A stretch of DNA of 34,841 bases, taken from positions 1 to 34,841 of the forward strand of contig JAQYCE010000077.1 in assembly GCA_029003555.1 (NCBI GenBank), written 5' to 3'. The stretch comes from Bacillota bacterium (GTDB lineage: Bacteria > Bacillota > Clostridia > Tissierellales > Peptoniphilaceae). The position numbers were made by a program, and so were the translations under genes. Below the pieces are notes generated by a model that was not told where the DNA came from, did no database searches, and worked only from the letters and a program-made list of their open reading frames with translations. Of the stretch, positions 1-7,454 are shown in pieces (positions within the stretch are counted from its first letter, which is position 1; every line of letters starts with the position of its first letter).

Positions 1-603
1 AAGCTGACGGAGGAAGCGGATCTTACGGTCTTTTCCGCTTCCTTCTACAACCATTTCCTCCGGGACCAATTCGCGGACTACAAGTTTTCGGGGAAGAGCT
101 ATAAGGAAGAGATTTTCGTCTCGATTTTGGATGACTATTTAAAAGACCATCCCATCCTCTCCCGGGCCGACTGGCTGACCTACCTTCCCATGAGGCGGCG
201 GCGGGAGACCCTCCGAGCCTACAATCCGGCCCTGAACTTCGCCCGTGGCCTGGCCATGAGGAGGGGGCTGGTCCTGGTCCATGCCCTAAGGAAGGTCCGG
301 GAATCTAAAGAACAACACACCCTCTCCCGCCGGGACCGGATGGACAATGTCCGGGGATCCTATATCCTGGACGAGGAGGACGGCTTTTTATCCGCTGAAT
401 TTTATCAAGGGAAGGAAATGGTCACCGGCAGGGTCCGGGTAGAGGACCTGATGGACCGGGAAGGGATCCTGGTGGATGATTTGGTGACGACCGGCCGGAC
501 CATGGTGGAGGGGGCGGGTCCCCTGCTGGAACGAGGGATCCCCATTTATGGCCTCAGCCTGGCTTCGGCCTCCTACCCGAATAATGACCAGAAGGAGAAT
601 TGA
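1..603 (+). CDS. ComF family phosphoribosyltransferase, C-terminal part
   Basis: The frame is open from base 1, so the start and probably an N-terminal zinc finger lie outside the window. The visible 200 residues match the ComF/phosphoribosyltransferase layout: a YKFSGKSYK block early (the KxxGK..YK element of ComF proteins), then LPMRRRRETLRAYNPA (the RxxxRGFNQ-like region, here degenerate), and near the end the PRPP loop ILVDDLVTTGRTM with two adjacent aspartates followed by TTG. ComF proteins are linked to DNA uptake in naturally competent bacteria, but the family is also widespread in non-competent species; its substrate is not established. The stop lies one base before the start of the dehydrogenase gene, so the two are probably co-transcribed. 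The family assignment is good; a competence role is inference only. Confidence 0.8.
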   Translation, partial: KLTEEADLTVFSASFYNHFLRDQFADYKFSGKSYKEEIFVSILDDYLKDHPILSRADWLTYLPMRRRRETLRAYNPALNFARGLAMRRGLVLVHALRKVRESKEQHTLSRRDRMDNVRGSYILDEEDGFLSAEFYQGKEMVTGRVRVEDLMDREGILVDDLVTTGRTMVEGAGPLLERGIPIYGLSLASASYPNNDQKEN

Positions 604-604
604 T

Positions 605-1561
605 ATGAGAACCGTACTCGTGGAACCATTGACCATCAGCCAAGACATCATGGACTCTTTCCGGGAGGCTTTGGGACAGAATGGGAATTCTTTTACCGCC
701 TATGAGACCAAGCCTGCCTCCACCCGGGATTGGTTGGACCGGGTGGGGGATGCCGACCAGGTCATCCTGGCCAATTCCCCCATGCCGGAGGAAGTGGTGG
801 AGTCGGCCAAGAATCTCAAATACATCAACGTGGCCTTTACGGGATTGGACCATATCCCCCTGGCGGCCTGCAAGGCCAAGGGGATCCAGGTGTCCAATGC
901 CGCCGGCTATTCGGATGAAGGGGTGGCGGAGCTGGTTGTCGGCATGACCATCTCCCTCCTCCGGCAAATCAAAGAGGCCGACCGGGCCATCTGCCGGGGA
1001 GGAAAAGCGGCGGACTTCCTGGGCGGTGAGGTTGCCGGTCGGACGGTGGGGATCATCGGGACCGGGAAGATCGGGACCCGGGTGGCCCAGGTCTTTCAAG
1101 CCCTAGGCGCCCGCCTGGTCGGCTACAACCGGTCCGTCCACCAGGACCTGGTGGATATGGGGATGGACTACCTGAGCCTGGAGGACCTCCTCCGCCAGTC
1201 AGACATCGTCACGGTCCACCTCCCCCAAAACGAGGAGACCCGGAACACGATCACGGCCAAGGAGCTGGCCCTCATGAAGGAGACGGCCATCCTCATCAAC
1301 TGCGCCCGGGGACCCATCGTCAACAGCAAGGACCTGTCCCGTGCCTTGGCCGAGGGGAAGATCGCCGGGGCCGGGGTGGATGTCTTTGACCGGGAGCCCC
1401 CCTTGGATGAGTCCGAGCCCTTGTTGACCGCCCCCAATGTCCTCCTGACCCCCCATGTGGCCTACTTCACCCAAGAGGCCATGGCCAAGCGGGCCGACAT
1501 CGTCCTGAAGAATGCCCAAGACTTCCTGGAGGGCCGGCCCGTCCAAAGCCGGGTCCTGTAA
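605..1561 (+). CDS. D-2-hydroxyacid dehydrogenase
   Basis: This 318-residue enzyme belongs to the D-isomer-specific 2-hydroxyacid dehydrogenases, which interconvert 2-keto acids and D-2-hydroxyacids with NAD(P)H. The Rossmann motif VGIIGTGKIGTRVAQ is near residue 150. The catalytic triad is visible: arginine in NCARGPIV, glutamate in DVFDREPPL and histidine in LTPHVAYFT. After the second beta strand the sequence reads GYNRS, with asparagine-arginine-serine where NAD-specific members have an acidic residue, which hints at NADP(H) use. The start at 605 is set by GAAGGAG eight bases upstream; a longer frame beginning at 548 would overlap the upstream gene and lacks such a site. The exact substrate (for example glyoxylate, hydroxypyruvate or phosphoglycerate) cannot be told. 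Confidence 0.88.
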   Translation: MRTVLVEPLTISQDIMDSFREALGQNGNSFTAYETKPASTRDWLDRVGDADQVILANSPMPEEVVESAKNLKYINVAFTGLDHIPLAACKAKGIQVSNAAGYSDEGVAELVVGMTISLLRQIKEADRAICRGGKAADFLGGEVAGRTVGIIGTGKIGTRVAQVFQALGARLVGYNRSVHQDLVDMGMDYLSLEDLLRQSDIVTVHLPQNEETRNTITAKELALMKETAILINCARGPIVNSKDLSRALAEGKIAGAGVDVFDREPPLDESEPLLTAPNVLLTPHVAYFTQEAMAKRADIVLKNAQDFLEGRPVQSRVL

Positions 1562-1579
1562 TAGAAAGCGAGCAGCAAT

Positions 1580-2218
1580 TTGAACATCTATCTTGTCCGC
1601 CATGGCAGGTCCCTGTCCAATATGGCCAACACCTACAGCGACGGGTCCACAGAGCTGGATCCTCAGTGTCTGGATGAACTCAAGCCGGCCAAGGCCTATT
1701 TGAATAAAATCCATTTTGATGGGGTTTTCACCTCCGACTACACCCGCTGCATCCAGACGGCCGAGGCCTTGGGCTATCCGGATGCGGTTCGTGAGCCCCG
1801 CCTTCGGGAGCGGTCCTTCGGGGTCTTCGAGGGCCTGACGCCGACCCAGGTTTGGGACAAGTACCAGGCGGACTATGCCGCCCTCTGTGCTAACCCTGTT
1901 ACCTATGCGGCTCCGGAGGGGGAGACCTATGAGGAGGTCTGCCAGCGGGTTTGGTCGGTTTTGGACGAGCTGTCGGCCAAGGAGCGGGCCTCCTTTGTGG
2001 CCACCCCCTATGGGATGAGGCCGGATCCGGCTTTCAATGAAAACTACCTCCTGGTCTGCCACTACAATGTCCTTTCCTCAGCCCTGGGCTGGGTCATGGG
2101 GACCACCCAGTCCCTCAAGGGCCTGGCTCCCCAGAATGGGGCTATCCTCCAGGTCCAGGTTTATGGGCCGGTCAAGTCGGTCCGCCTTCCCCGGATGGAA
2201 TTTTTGGCGGAAGAATAG
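1580..2218 (+). CDS. histidine phosphatase family protein
   Basis: A 212-residue member of the phosphoglycerate mutase-like histidine phosphatase superfamily. The nucleophile motif LVRHGRS lies at residues 5-11 with His8 as the expected phospho-acceptor. The TSDYTRCIQTAEAL helix and the RERSFGVFEGLT segment (conserved arginine and glutamate) follow. The second active-site histidine is in LLVCHYNVLS near residue 159, where most relatives have SHG. The start is TTG; only a weak GAAAGCGAG stretch precedes it, but the RHG motif needs this start. It sits 18 bases after the dehydrogenase gene and is followed by a terminator. Substrate is unknown; members act on sugar phosphates, cobalamin precursors and many others. 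Confidence 0.85.
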   Translation: MNIYLVRHGRSLSNMANTYSDGSTELDPQCLDELKPAKAYLNKIHFDGVFTSDYTRCIQTAEALGYPDAVREPRLRERSFGVFEGLTPTQVWDKYQADYAALCANPVTYAAPEGETYEEVCQRVWSVLDELSAKERASFVATPYGMRPDPAFNENYLLVCHYNVLSSALGWVMGTTQSLKGLAPQNGAILQVQVYGPVKSVRLPRMEFLAEE

Positions 2219-2222
2219 GACA

Positions 2223-2258
2223 AAAAAAGACCCTGGCCAATTTCCTGACCAGGGTTTT
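2223..2258. terminator. bidirectional intrinsic terminator
   Basis: ACCCTGG (2230-2236) pairs with CCAGGGT (2249-2255) around a 12-base loop. A T-run follows on the plus strand and an A-run precedes it, so it can end both the phosphatase operon and the convergent transglycosylase gene. Confidence 0.75.
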
Positions 2259-2259
2259 G

Positions 2260-2910
2260 TCATTGATCGCTAGTATTGGATTTCTCCCGGAAGTCCTCCA
2301 TATAGCCCATAACCTTGACCACATACCGGTCCGTCTCTCCATAGGGGATCCGGTAGAGGGTCCGGCCATCCTTGGAATACTCCGGATCCTCCAGCCATTT
2401 TTGGGTGATGTTGGGGCCGGCATTGTAGGCGGCCAGGACGGTGGGGATGACCCCGTCAAAGCGCTTCATCAGATAGGAGAGGTACCAACAGCCGTAGTCG
2501 ATGTTGGTTTCCGGTCGGTAGAGGTCATCGGGGTCGAAGTCCAGTCCCCTTTTTCTTGCGATGAAGCGGCCGGTATCGGGCATGACCTGCATGAGCCCCC
2601 GGGCGCCAACCGAGGATTCGGCCTTGGGCTTGAAGGCGGATTCCTGCTGGATGACCCCGGCCACCAGGTAGGGGGAGAGGCCATATTCTTGGGCCTTGGG
2701 GATGAAGAGGTCGTGGTAGGGGAGGTCGGAAACGGTATGCTTCCGGTAGGCCAGGGGCCCCCAATTGACCAGGTAATAGAAGAAGGCCATGGCCAAGATC
2801 AGGACCAGGAGGAGGTAGAAGGGGGCCCTTGACCGCTTGAGGGGGTCGGGCCTCCTCCGCCGGCTGGACCGGGCGGAGGGTCTATGGGGCTTGGGGGTCT
2901 TTTTCTGCAT
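2260..2910 (-). CDS. lytic transglycosylase, membrane-anchored SLT domain
   Basis: A 216-residue cell-wall enzyme that cleaves the MurNAc-GlcNAc bond of peptidoglycan without water, leaving 1,6-anhydro-MurNAc. A short basic N-terminus rich in arginine and lysine is followed by one membrane segment (about residues 30-52), so the catalytic domain faces outside. The SLT motifs are all present: QQESAF with catalytic Glu90, GLMQVMP at 105-111 and AYNAGP at 161-166. The frame could start 14 codons earlier, but AGGAGG lies eight bases before the ATG at 2910, so that start is used. It is a monocistronic unit divergent from the DUF3783 gene. Its size and layout fit the MltE/Slt-like proteins of Firmicutes. 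Confidence 0.9.
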   Translation of the reverse strand: MQKKTPKPHRPSARSSRRRRPDPLKRSRAPFYLLLVLILAMAFFYYLVNWGPLAYRKHTVSDLPYHDLFIPKAQEYGLSPYLVAGVIQQESAFKPKAESSVGARGLMQVMPDTGRFIARKRGLDFDPDDLYRPETNIDYGCWYLSYLMKRFDGVIPTVLAAYNAGPNITQKWLEDPEYSKDGRTLYRIPYGETDRYVVKVMGYMEDFREKSNTSDQ

Positions 2911-2989
2911 AATTTTCCTCCTGATGGTCTTTAGTTCTTTATTATTACCCATTCGGAATGAATAAATAAAACAAATGAGGAGAAAAAGA

Positions 2990-3559
2990 ATGAAAACACC
3001 TTATATTATTTGCTATGGTTTTCGCGGCGACCGCTTTGAGAAGTTAAAAGACCTGGCCACACGGTCGGGCTTCGGCCTCCGGCCGGTGTCGGATGAGGAA
3101 TTTTCCATGACCGTGGAGGACCTCATGGTGGATGGCCCCATTAACAACGACCGGGTCCAGGAGCCCGTGGCGGAGCGGGACCTGGAGCATGAGCTCTTTG
3201 TGGGCATGGGGGGAGAGGCTTTGTCGGACTTCCTGGACCTCTGCCAGGAAGAGGACTTCTACATCCCCCTCAAGGCCGGCCTGACCGAAACCAACCGGAA
3301 GTGGCCCTATGCCAAGCTGGTTCAGGAAAATGCTCAGGAGCATGAATTTATGAAGCGGATGACCCTGGCTCAGAAGGGGCTGGTCGTTGCCCAGGCCCTC
3401 CATGAGGAGGAGGCGGATGAGGAGCTCATGGCCCTGGCCAAGGAGATGGAGGCCTTCCTGGACGATCCCAAGGAAGAGGACATCCCCCGCTTTGATGACC
3501 TTTACCCCCGCTTTATGAATAAGGTCCAGGCCCTGCTCAAGGAAAGAAAGAAGATCTGA
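2990..3559 (+). CDS. DUF3783 domain protein
   Basis: A 189-residue soluble acidic protein. The centre carries a block IPLKAGLTETNRKW (residues 92-105), characteristic of the DUF3783 family, whose function is unknown. The N-terminal part (IICYGFRGDRFEKL) and the acidic helical tail rich in glutamate and lysine are otherwise not diagnostic. The start was moved to the sixth codon of the longest frame because GAGGAGA lies just upstream of ATG 2990. The stop codon overlaps the start of the Nudix gene by one base (TGATG), which indicates translational coupling. Confidence 0.75.
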   Translation: MKTPYIICYGFRGDRFEKLKDLATRSGFGLRPVSDEEFSMTVEDLMVDGPINNDRVQEPVAERDLEHELFVGMGGEALSDFLDLCQEEDFYIPLKAGLTETNRKWPYAKLVQENAQEHEFMKRMTLAQKGLVVAQALHEEEADEELMALAKEMEAFLDDPKEEDIPRFDDLYPRFMNKVQALLKERKKI

Positions 3560-3963
3560 TGGATATTGATGTGGTGGTGGCCGTCTTCTGCGACCGGCCG
3601 GAAAGGCCCGGACGGATCTTCGGGACGGAGAAGGGCTATGGCCCCTATAAAGGCTACTGGGAATTTCCGGGCGGGAAAGTCAAGCCGGGGGAGGAGCCGG
3701 AGGAGGCTCTCCGGCGGGAGATCCGGGAGGAGCTGGACGTGGATATGGAAATCCTGGGCCTCTACCGGAAGGCGGTCCATGACTACCCGGAATACCGGGT
3801 CCGACTTTCCCTCTATTGGGCCAGGCCTTTGGGAGAAATGACCTTGGTGGAGGCCAGCCAGGGCCGGTGGCTGACCGGAGAAGAACTGGATCCCTCGGCC
3901 TGGCTGGAGGGGACCCGTCCCATCATTGAAGAGCTGAAAGAAGTCATGGGGGAAGATCTCTAG
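3559..3963 (+). CDS. Nudix hydrolase, MutT-like
   Basis: A 134-residue Nudix protein of the size of MutT. The Nudix box runs from Gly39 to Val61: G-x5-E45-x7-R53-E54-I-R-E57-E58, with aspartate at position 60 where the consensus has glycine. The preceding YWEFPGGKV block is typical of 8-oxo-dGTP diphosphatases (MutT/NUDT1 type), which sanitise the nucleotide pool, so that activity is plausible but not proven. It is translationally coupled to the DUF3783 gene. Its TAG stop overlaps the convergent pyruvate kinase stop in the tetranucleotide CTAG, leaving no room for a terminator. Confidence 0.85.
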   Translation: MDIDVVVAVFCDRPERPGRIFGTEKGYGPYKGYWEFPGGKVKPGEEPEEALRREIREELDVDMEILGLYRKAVHDYPEYRVRLSLYWARPLGEMTLVEASQGRWLTGEELDPSAWLEGTRPIIEELKEVMGEDL

Positions 3964-4979
3964 CGTGTGGGAATGTGGTCTTCAGCGAAACGAACGGTTT
4001 TAACCAGGTATTCCATAGCCTCCACCGGATAGGACCCGGCGGCGGTTTCGCCAGTGATCATGACGGCACTCGCCCCGTCCCAAACGGCATTGGCGATGTC
4101 AGAAACTTCTGCTCGAGTGGGGAGGGGGCGGGTCATCATGGAATCCAGCATCTGGGTGACGACCATGAAGGGGCGGCCCGCCTTTTGGCATTGTCGAGCC
4201 ACCATCTTTTGGACCCAGGGAAGCTCCCAGAGGGGGAGGGCCGTGCCCAGGTCCCCTCGGGCGATGACCATGGTGTCGGCCAGGGGGATGAGGTCGTCGA
4301 GGGCATCGAGACCCTGGCGGTTCTCTAGCTTGGCCAGGATCCGGACCTCCGGGTTCCCCGACTTGTCCAGGGCTTCCCTCAGGTCCAAGAGGTCCCGGGC
4401 CGACCGGACAAAGGGAAGCATGACCTCGTCCACCCCCATGTCGGAAAAGAGGGCTATATTCTCCCGATCCGCCTGTGTTAGGGCCGGCATGGGGACCCGG
4501 CAACCTGGCAGAGCCAGGCTCTTCCGCCCGCCCAGGATACCGGCTTGGCGGACCCGGGCCATGAGCCGCCCCTCCCCGGGGAGGACTTCCAGGAGGATCT
4601 TCCCGTCATCCAAGCGGATCTCCTGGCCCGGTCGGAGGAAGTCCTTGCATTCTTTGGGAAGGACCGGGCCATCCGCCTCACCCTCCTGGGCCGGGCTATC
4701 CCCCGAAAAATAGAGGGGGAGGTCCTGGCCCTTTTCCAAAGAAAGAGGCTGGGTCCGGATCCCGGTCCGAAGTTCCGGTCCCTGGAGGTCAACCAGGAGC
4801 GACACCGCCCGCCCGGCTTCCCTCTCTGCCTGATGAAGGACCCGGATCCATGGCTCTGCCTGGGCCAGGCCGGTGTGGGATAGGTTGAGGCGGATTCCGG
4901 TCATCCCGGCATCGATCATCTCTTTCAGACAGGACACCCGGGCACAAGCCGGGCCCAGGGTTCCATAGATTTCTATCAT
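3960..4979 (-). CDS. pyruvate kinase lacking the C-terminal domain
   Basis: This 339-residue protein has the A and B domains of pyruvate kinase (PEP + ADP to pyruvate + ATP) but stops where the C-terminal, usually allosteric, domain should begin; ordinary bacterial enzymes are about 470 residues or longer. Active-site features remain: IRLNLSH (Arg30, Asn32, Ser34), DLQGPELRTG at 64-73, AKLEN with Lys217 and Glu219, ARGDLG with Asp243, and TQMLDSM with Thr275, followed by PTRAEVSDIANAV. The usual KTKI(V/I)CTLGP opening is reduced to EIYGTLGPA. The Shine-Dalgarno AAAGGAGGT before ATG 4979 is strong. Because every catalytic residue I can check is kept, a functional unregulated or repurposed kinase seems more likely than a pseudogene. 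Confidence 0.85.
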   Translation of the reverse strand: MIEIYGTLGPACARVSCLKEMIDAGMTGIRLNLSHTGLAQAEPWIRVLHQAEREAGRAVSLLVDLQGPELRTGIRTQPLSLEKGQDLPLYFSGDSPAQEGEADGPVLPKECKDFLRPGQEIRLDDGKILLEVLPGEGRLMARVRQAGILGGRKSLALPGCRVPMPALTQADRENIALFSDMGVDEVMLPFVRSARDLLDLREALDKSGNPEVRILAKLENRQGLDALDDLIPLADTMVIARGDLGTALPLWELPWVQKMVARQCQKAGRPFMVVTQMLDSMMTRPLPTRAEVSDIANAVWDGASAVMITGETAAGSYPVEAMEYLVKTVRFAEDHIPTR

Positions 4980-5035
4980 GCCAACCTCCTTTTTGTTGTG
5001 GTCGTGATCTTGTGTGATTTGGCTGGACTCATTTT

Positions 5036-5041
5036 ATCATA
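5036..5041 (-). promoter_or_regulatory. possible -10 element of the pyruvate kinase gene
   Basis: On the minus strand the sequence reads TATGAT, five of six matches to the sigma-A -10 box, about 57 bases before the start codon. No convincing -35 box is seen 17 bases upstream, so support is weak. Confidence 0.3.
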
Positions 5042-5052
5042 GAGAGAGTTGA

Positions 5053-5092
5053 TTCCCGCGGGATCGCCCTGGCTCGCCATTCCACCCGAGCC
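5053..5092. repeat. two short palindromes next to the 35-nt array
   Basis: A perfect palindrome TCCCGCGGGA (5054-5063) is followed by the inverted repeat GGCTCG (5071-5076) / CGAGCC (5087-5092) with a ten-base loop. They lie directly before the first unit of the CCCTGA array and differ from it in sequence. They may belong to the upstream region of the pyruvate kinase gene or to the edge of the repeat element. Confidence 0.5.
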
Positions 5093-5097
5093 GGGAA

Positions 5098-5347
5098 CCC
5101 TGATAATTGGCTCAATTGCACGAATATCAGGGCGAGAAACCCTGACAATTCGCTCAATCACAATATAATCAGGGCCGAAAAATACCCTGATTATTGAGCA
5201 AACGGAAAGAATGTCAGGGGAAAACCCCTGCCAATTTGCCAAATCAAAAAAATATCAGGGGGAAAAAACACCCTGATATTTTGACTTATCGCAAAAATAT
5301 CAGGGTCAAAAACCCTGACATTTAGCTACTTTGCAAGAATATCAGGG
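5098..5347. repeat. array of six 35-nt units with CCCTGA...TCAGGG ends
   Basis: Six units, each exactly 35 bases, lie at 5098-5132, 5140-5174, 5185-5219, 5226-5260, 5271-5305 and 5313-5347. Every unit begins CCCTG (CCCTGA in five of six) and ends TCAGGG. Inner positions are only partly conserved (a Y-A-A-T-T block after the left end, an A-rich AANAATA block before the right end). Spacers are A-rich and 7, 10, 6, 10 and 7 bases long, so unit starts are 42, 45, 41, 45 and 42 bases apart. Each unit can fold as a hairpin (10-bp stem in unit five), and each TCAGGG can instead pair with the next CCCTGA across a spacer. The array fills most of the 538-base gap between two divergent genes. It is not a CRISPR, because the units vary and the spacers are tiny and similar. 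Confidence 0.9.
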
Positions 5348-5437
5348 GACAAGGACGCCGAGGAAGCAAATCTTGGCTGAGTTCAGAGACCGGCCTCCCC
5401 GGTGAGTCATAAGAAGGGGAAAACGAATAGAAAAATG

Positions 5438-5486
5438 AAGTTTGGGCACTATTTTCACGTACAACTTTAAAATTGTGCCCAAACTT
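5438..5486. promoter_or_regulatory. perfect 12-bp inverted repeat before the ATPase gene
   Basis: AAGTTTGGGCAC (5438-5449) and GTGCCCAAACTT (5475-5486) are exact inverted copies around a 25-base AT-rich centre, ending 31 bases before the ATPase start. It could be an operator, a stem in the leader RNA, or one trace of an element end. There is no T-run, so it is not a standard terminator. Confidence 0.6.
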
Positions 5487-5517
5487 GTTAGGATAAAACC
5501 GATAAGGGGGTGGTGAA

Positions 5518-6687
5518 ATGATCCATAGGGAAATGACAAAGGAATTATTGAAATTAGCTGATCAAGTACCTGTCGTTACCGTTATCGGTCCCAGGCAATC
5601 GGGGAAGACAACCTTGGTGAAATCAAGCTTTCCCGAATATAACTATGTAAACCTGGAGGATCCCGTCAATCGGATTTTAGCAAAAGAGGATTATCGGGGA
5701 TTTTTTCACACCTATGGAGAACCTCTAATCATTGATGAAGTTCAAAGGGTTCCGGAACTCCTTTCAGCACTACAGGTTATGGTTGATGAGGACAGGGGGA
5801 AGAATGGCCGCTTTATCTTGACCGGAAGTCATCAACCCAGCTTGCAGAAGGGAATCGCCCAATCCCTTGCCGGAAGAACCGGGATTCTTTCCTTACTGCC
5901 TCTAAGCATGCGTGAACTTGCCCAGGAAGAAGAACTGGAAAAGTTATCTACAGACCAGCTGTTGATCAATGGTCTTATGCCCGAATTATATCGAGAGGGA
6001 ACCAGAGAGCCTAGTGTATATTATCGTGACTATTTGAACACCTATGTTGAAAAGGACTTACGTGAAATGTTGGAAATTAGGAATTTAGATAAATTCCTAC
6101 GATTTCTTACGCTCTTGGCCGGAAGGGTGGGCCAGGTGGTCAACTTGTCCGGGCTGTCCGGGGAAGTCGGCGTATCATCCACAAGCTTGTCGGAGTGGCT
6201 TTCTGTCCTTGAAGCCTCCTATATCATATTCCGCTTAAAACCTTATTTTTCCAACATCACAAAGCAAATCATCAAATCTCCAAAGATTTACTTTACGGAA
6301 ATCGGCCTCGCTTCCTATCTTTTAGGAATAGAAACGGAGAACCAGGCAAGTCGAGATCCCCTGCGTGGAAATTTATTTGAAAATCTGATCGTTTCAGAAT
6401 TTCTAAAATCCAGACGCAATCAGAATCAAAATCCGAATATTTTCTATATGAGAACGGCAAAAGGGGTGGAAGTGGATGTCATTATGAAAAAAGAAGAGAA
6501 GCTTTATCCCTGCGAAATCAAGACCGCCATGACACCCAACCGCTCTTTCTCTAAGAATCTATTATCTTTTGTGGAAGCGGAAGAGACGGCACTCAACCCG
6601 AAGGTTATTTATACCGGAAAGTCCTATCCCATATTTAATGGAGTGGAATACGTCAACTACCAGGACTTACAACATTATTTGCTATGA
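5518..6687 (+). CDS. AAA+ ATPase with DUF4143 domain
   Basis: A 389-residue protein of the AAA_14/DUF4143 family, common as solitary or mobile-element-linked genes in anaerobes. The P-loop GPRQSGKTT starts at residue 24 and Walker B LIIDEVQ at residue 70, with the sensor-like FILTGSHQPSL after it. The middle has a winged-helix-like section (LSGEVGVSSTSLSEWLSVLE). The C-terminal DUF4143 part carries GNLFENLIVSEF and, further on, VEVDVIM...LYPCEIKTA, which resembles the E...D...ExK arrangement of PD-(D/E)XK folds. AGGGGG precedes the ATG. Base composition is clearly more AT-rich than in the flanking housekeeping genes, which suggests transfer. The biological role of this family is not settled. 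Confidence 0.85.
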   Translation: MIHREMTKELLKLADQVPVVTVIGPRQSGKTTLVKSSFPEYNYVNLEDPVNRILAKEDYRGFFHTYGEPLIIDEVQRVPELLSALQVMVDEDRGKNGRFILTGSHQPSLQKGIAQSLAGRTGILSLLPLSMRELAQEEELEKLSTDQLLINGLMPELYREGTREPSVYYRDYLNTYVEKDLREMLEIRNLDKFLRFLTLLAGRVGQVVNLSGLSGEVGVSSTSLSEWLSVLEASYIIFRLKPYFSNITKQIIKSPKIYFTEIGLASYLLGIETENQASRDPLRGNLFENLIVSEFLKSRRNQNQNPNIFYMRTAKGVEVDVIMKKEEKLYPCEIKTAMTPNRSFSKNLLSFVEAEETALNPKVIYTGKSYPIFNGVEYVNYQDLQHYLL

Positions 6688-6696
6688 GGAGGGCAG

Positions 6697-6721
6697 GGTG
6701 CCCTAGTCGTAGGAGGGCACC
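6697..6721. terminator. hairpin after the ATPase gene
   Basis: GGTGCCCT (6697-6704) pairs with AGGGCACC (6714-6721) around nine bases. Only a short TCATTT follows, so termination would be weak. It lies between two convergent genes. Confidence 0.4.
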
Positions 6722-6752
6722 TCATTTCCCCCAATATCCCTAGATCAATTCC

Positions 6753-7262
6753 TCATCTCTCCATCTCATAGAAATTCAAGGTCACCATCTTATCCAACTT
6801 TTCCAGATGGACCTCTTCTCTTTTGATAAAGACAAATCCGGTTTTTTCAATTACACGGTTTGAGCCGATATTTTCAATCCTTGCCCTGATGAGTATCTTT
6901 TGATAACCCCGCTCAAAGAGATAGTCAACCATGGCTTTACAAGCTTCTGTCATGTAGCCCTTTCCCCAATATTTTTTTGCTGAACAATATCCGATTTCGG
7001 GATATCCCTCGGGAGTAATTCTGGGTACATCGATCATTCCCATCACTTCAGCGCTGTCTTTATTCTCGATGGCAAATCGGACCGTATCTTCATCTTCATA
7101 TTGGCGTAACCAGAGGTTTAAAATTCTTCTAGTATCCTCTTTTGTTTGATGAGTAGGGAAGGTAACATATTTCGACACCTCTTCATCGGATGCCCAGGCG
7201 AAAAAGGCATCTAAGTCGCTTTCCTGAAGCTTTCTAAGAATAAGTCTTTCTGTTTTAATCAT
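6753..7262 (-). CDS. GNAT family N-acetyltransferase, RimJ-like
   Basis: A 169-residue acetyltransferase of the Acetyltransf_3 (RimJ/RimL-like) group, which transfers acetyl from acetyl-CoA to an amine. The opening IKTERLILRKLQESDLDAFFAW is typical. The acetyl-CoA loop is KYWGKGYMTEA at about residues 98-107 and the late NIGSNRVIEKTGF block is the usual NxxSxxxxEKxGF motif. GGGAGG lies upstream of ATG 7262 on the minus strand. The target (ribosomal protein, antibiotic or small molecule) cannot be inferred. Codon use is AT-rich like the ATPase and DUF554 genes on either side. Confidence 0.88.
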   Translation of the reverse strand: MIKTERLILRKLQESDLDAFFAWASDEEVSKYVTFPTHQTKEDTRRILNLWLRQYEDEDTVRFAIENKDSAEVMGMIDVPRITPEGYPEIGYCSAKKYWGKGYMTEACKAMVDYLFERGYQKILIRARIENIGSNRVIEKTGFVFIKREEVHLEKLDKMVTLNFYEMER

Positions 7263-7454
7263 TATCGCTTCCTCCCTGATTATGTGGATGGATAGAAATC
7301 ATGGGGCATGAACCCATGGTGATAGGTATTTCGGTATTTTTATATTTTATCCCTAATGTAAAAAAAATGTAATATAGTAAGACTGATGTGATAGCCCCAA
7401 AAAAAAAGAAAAGAGCTGGAAAACAATTGCAAAGCTTGAAAGAGGCCAATATAT

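Noticed and set aside
4976..5242. 88-codon minus-strand frame through the CCCTGA array
   Set aside because: It is the translation of repeat units (recurring IIRV blocks) with no ribosome site or family match.
5098..5347. CRISPR array
   Set aside because: Units differ internally, spacers are only 6-10 bases and alike, and no cas genes are near.
5342..5539. 65-codon minus-strand frame
   Set aside because: Crosses the 12-bp inverted repeat and overlaps the ATPase start; no ribosome site or recognisable sequence.
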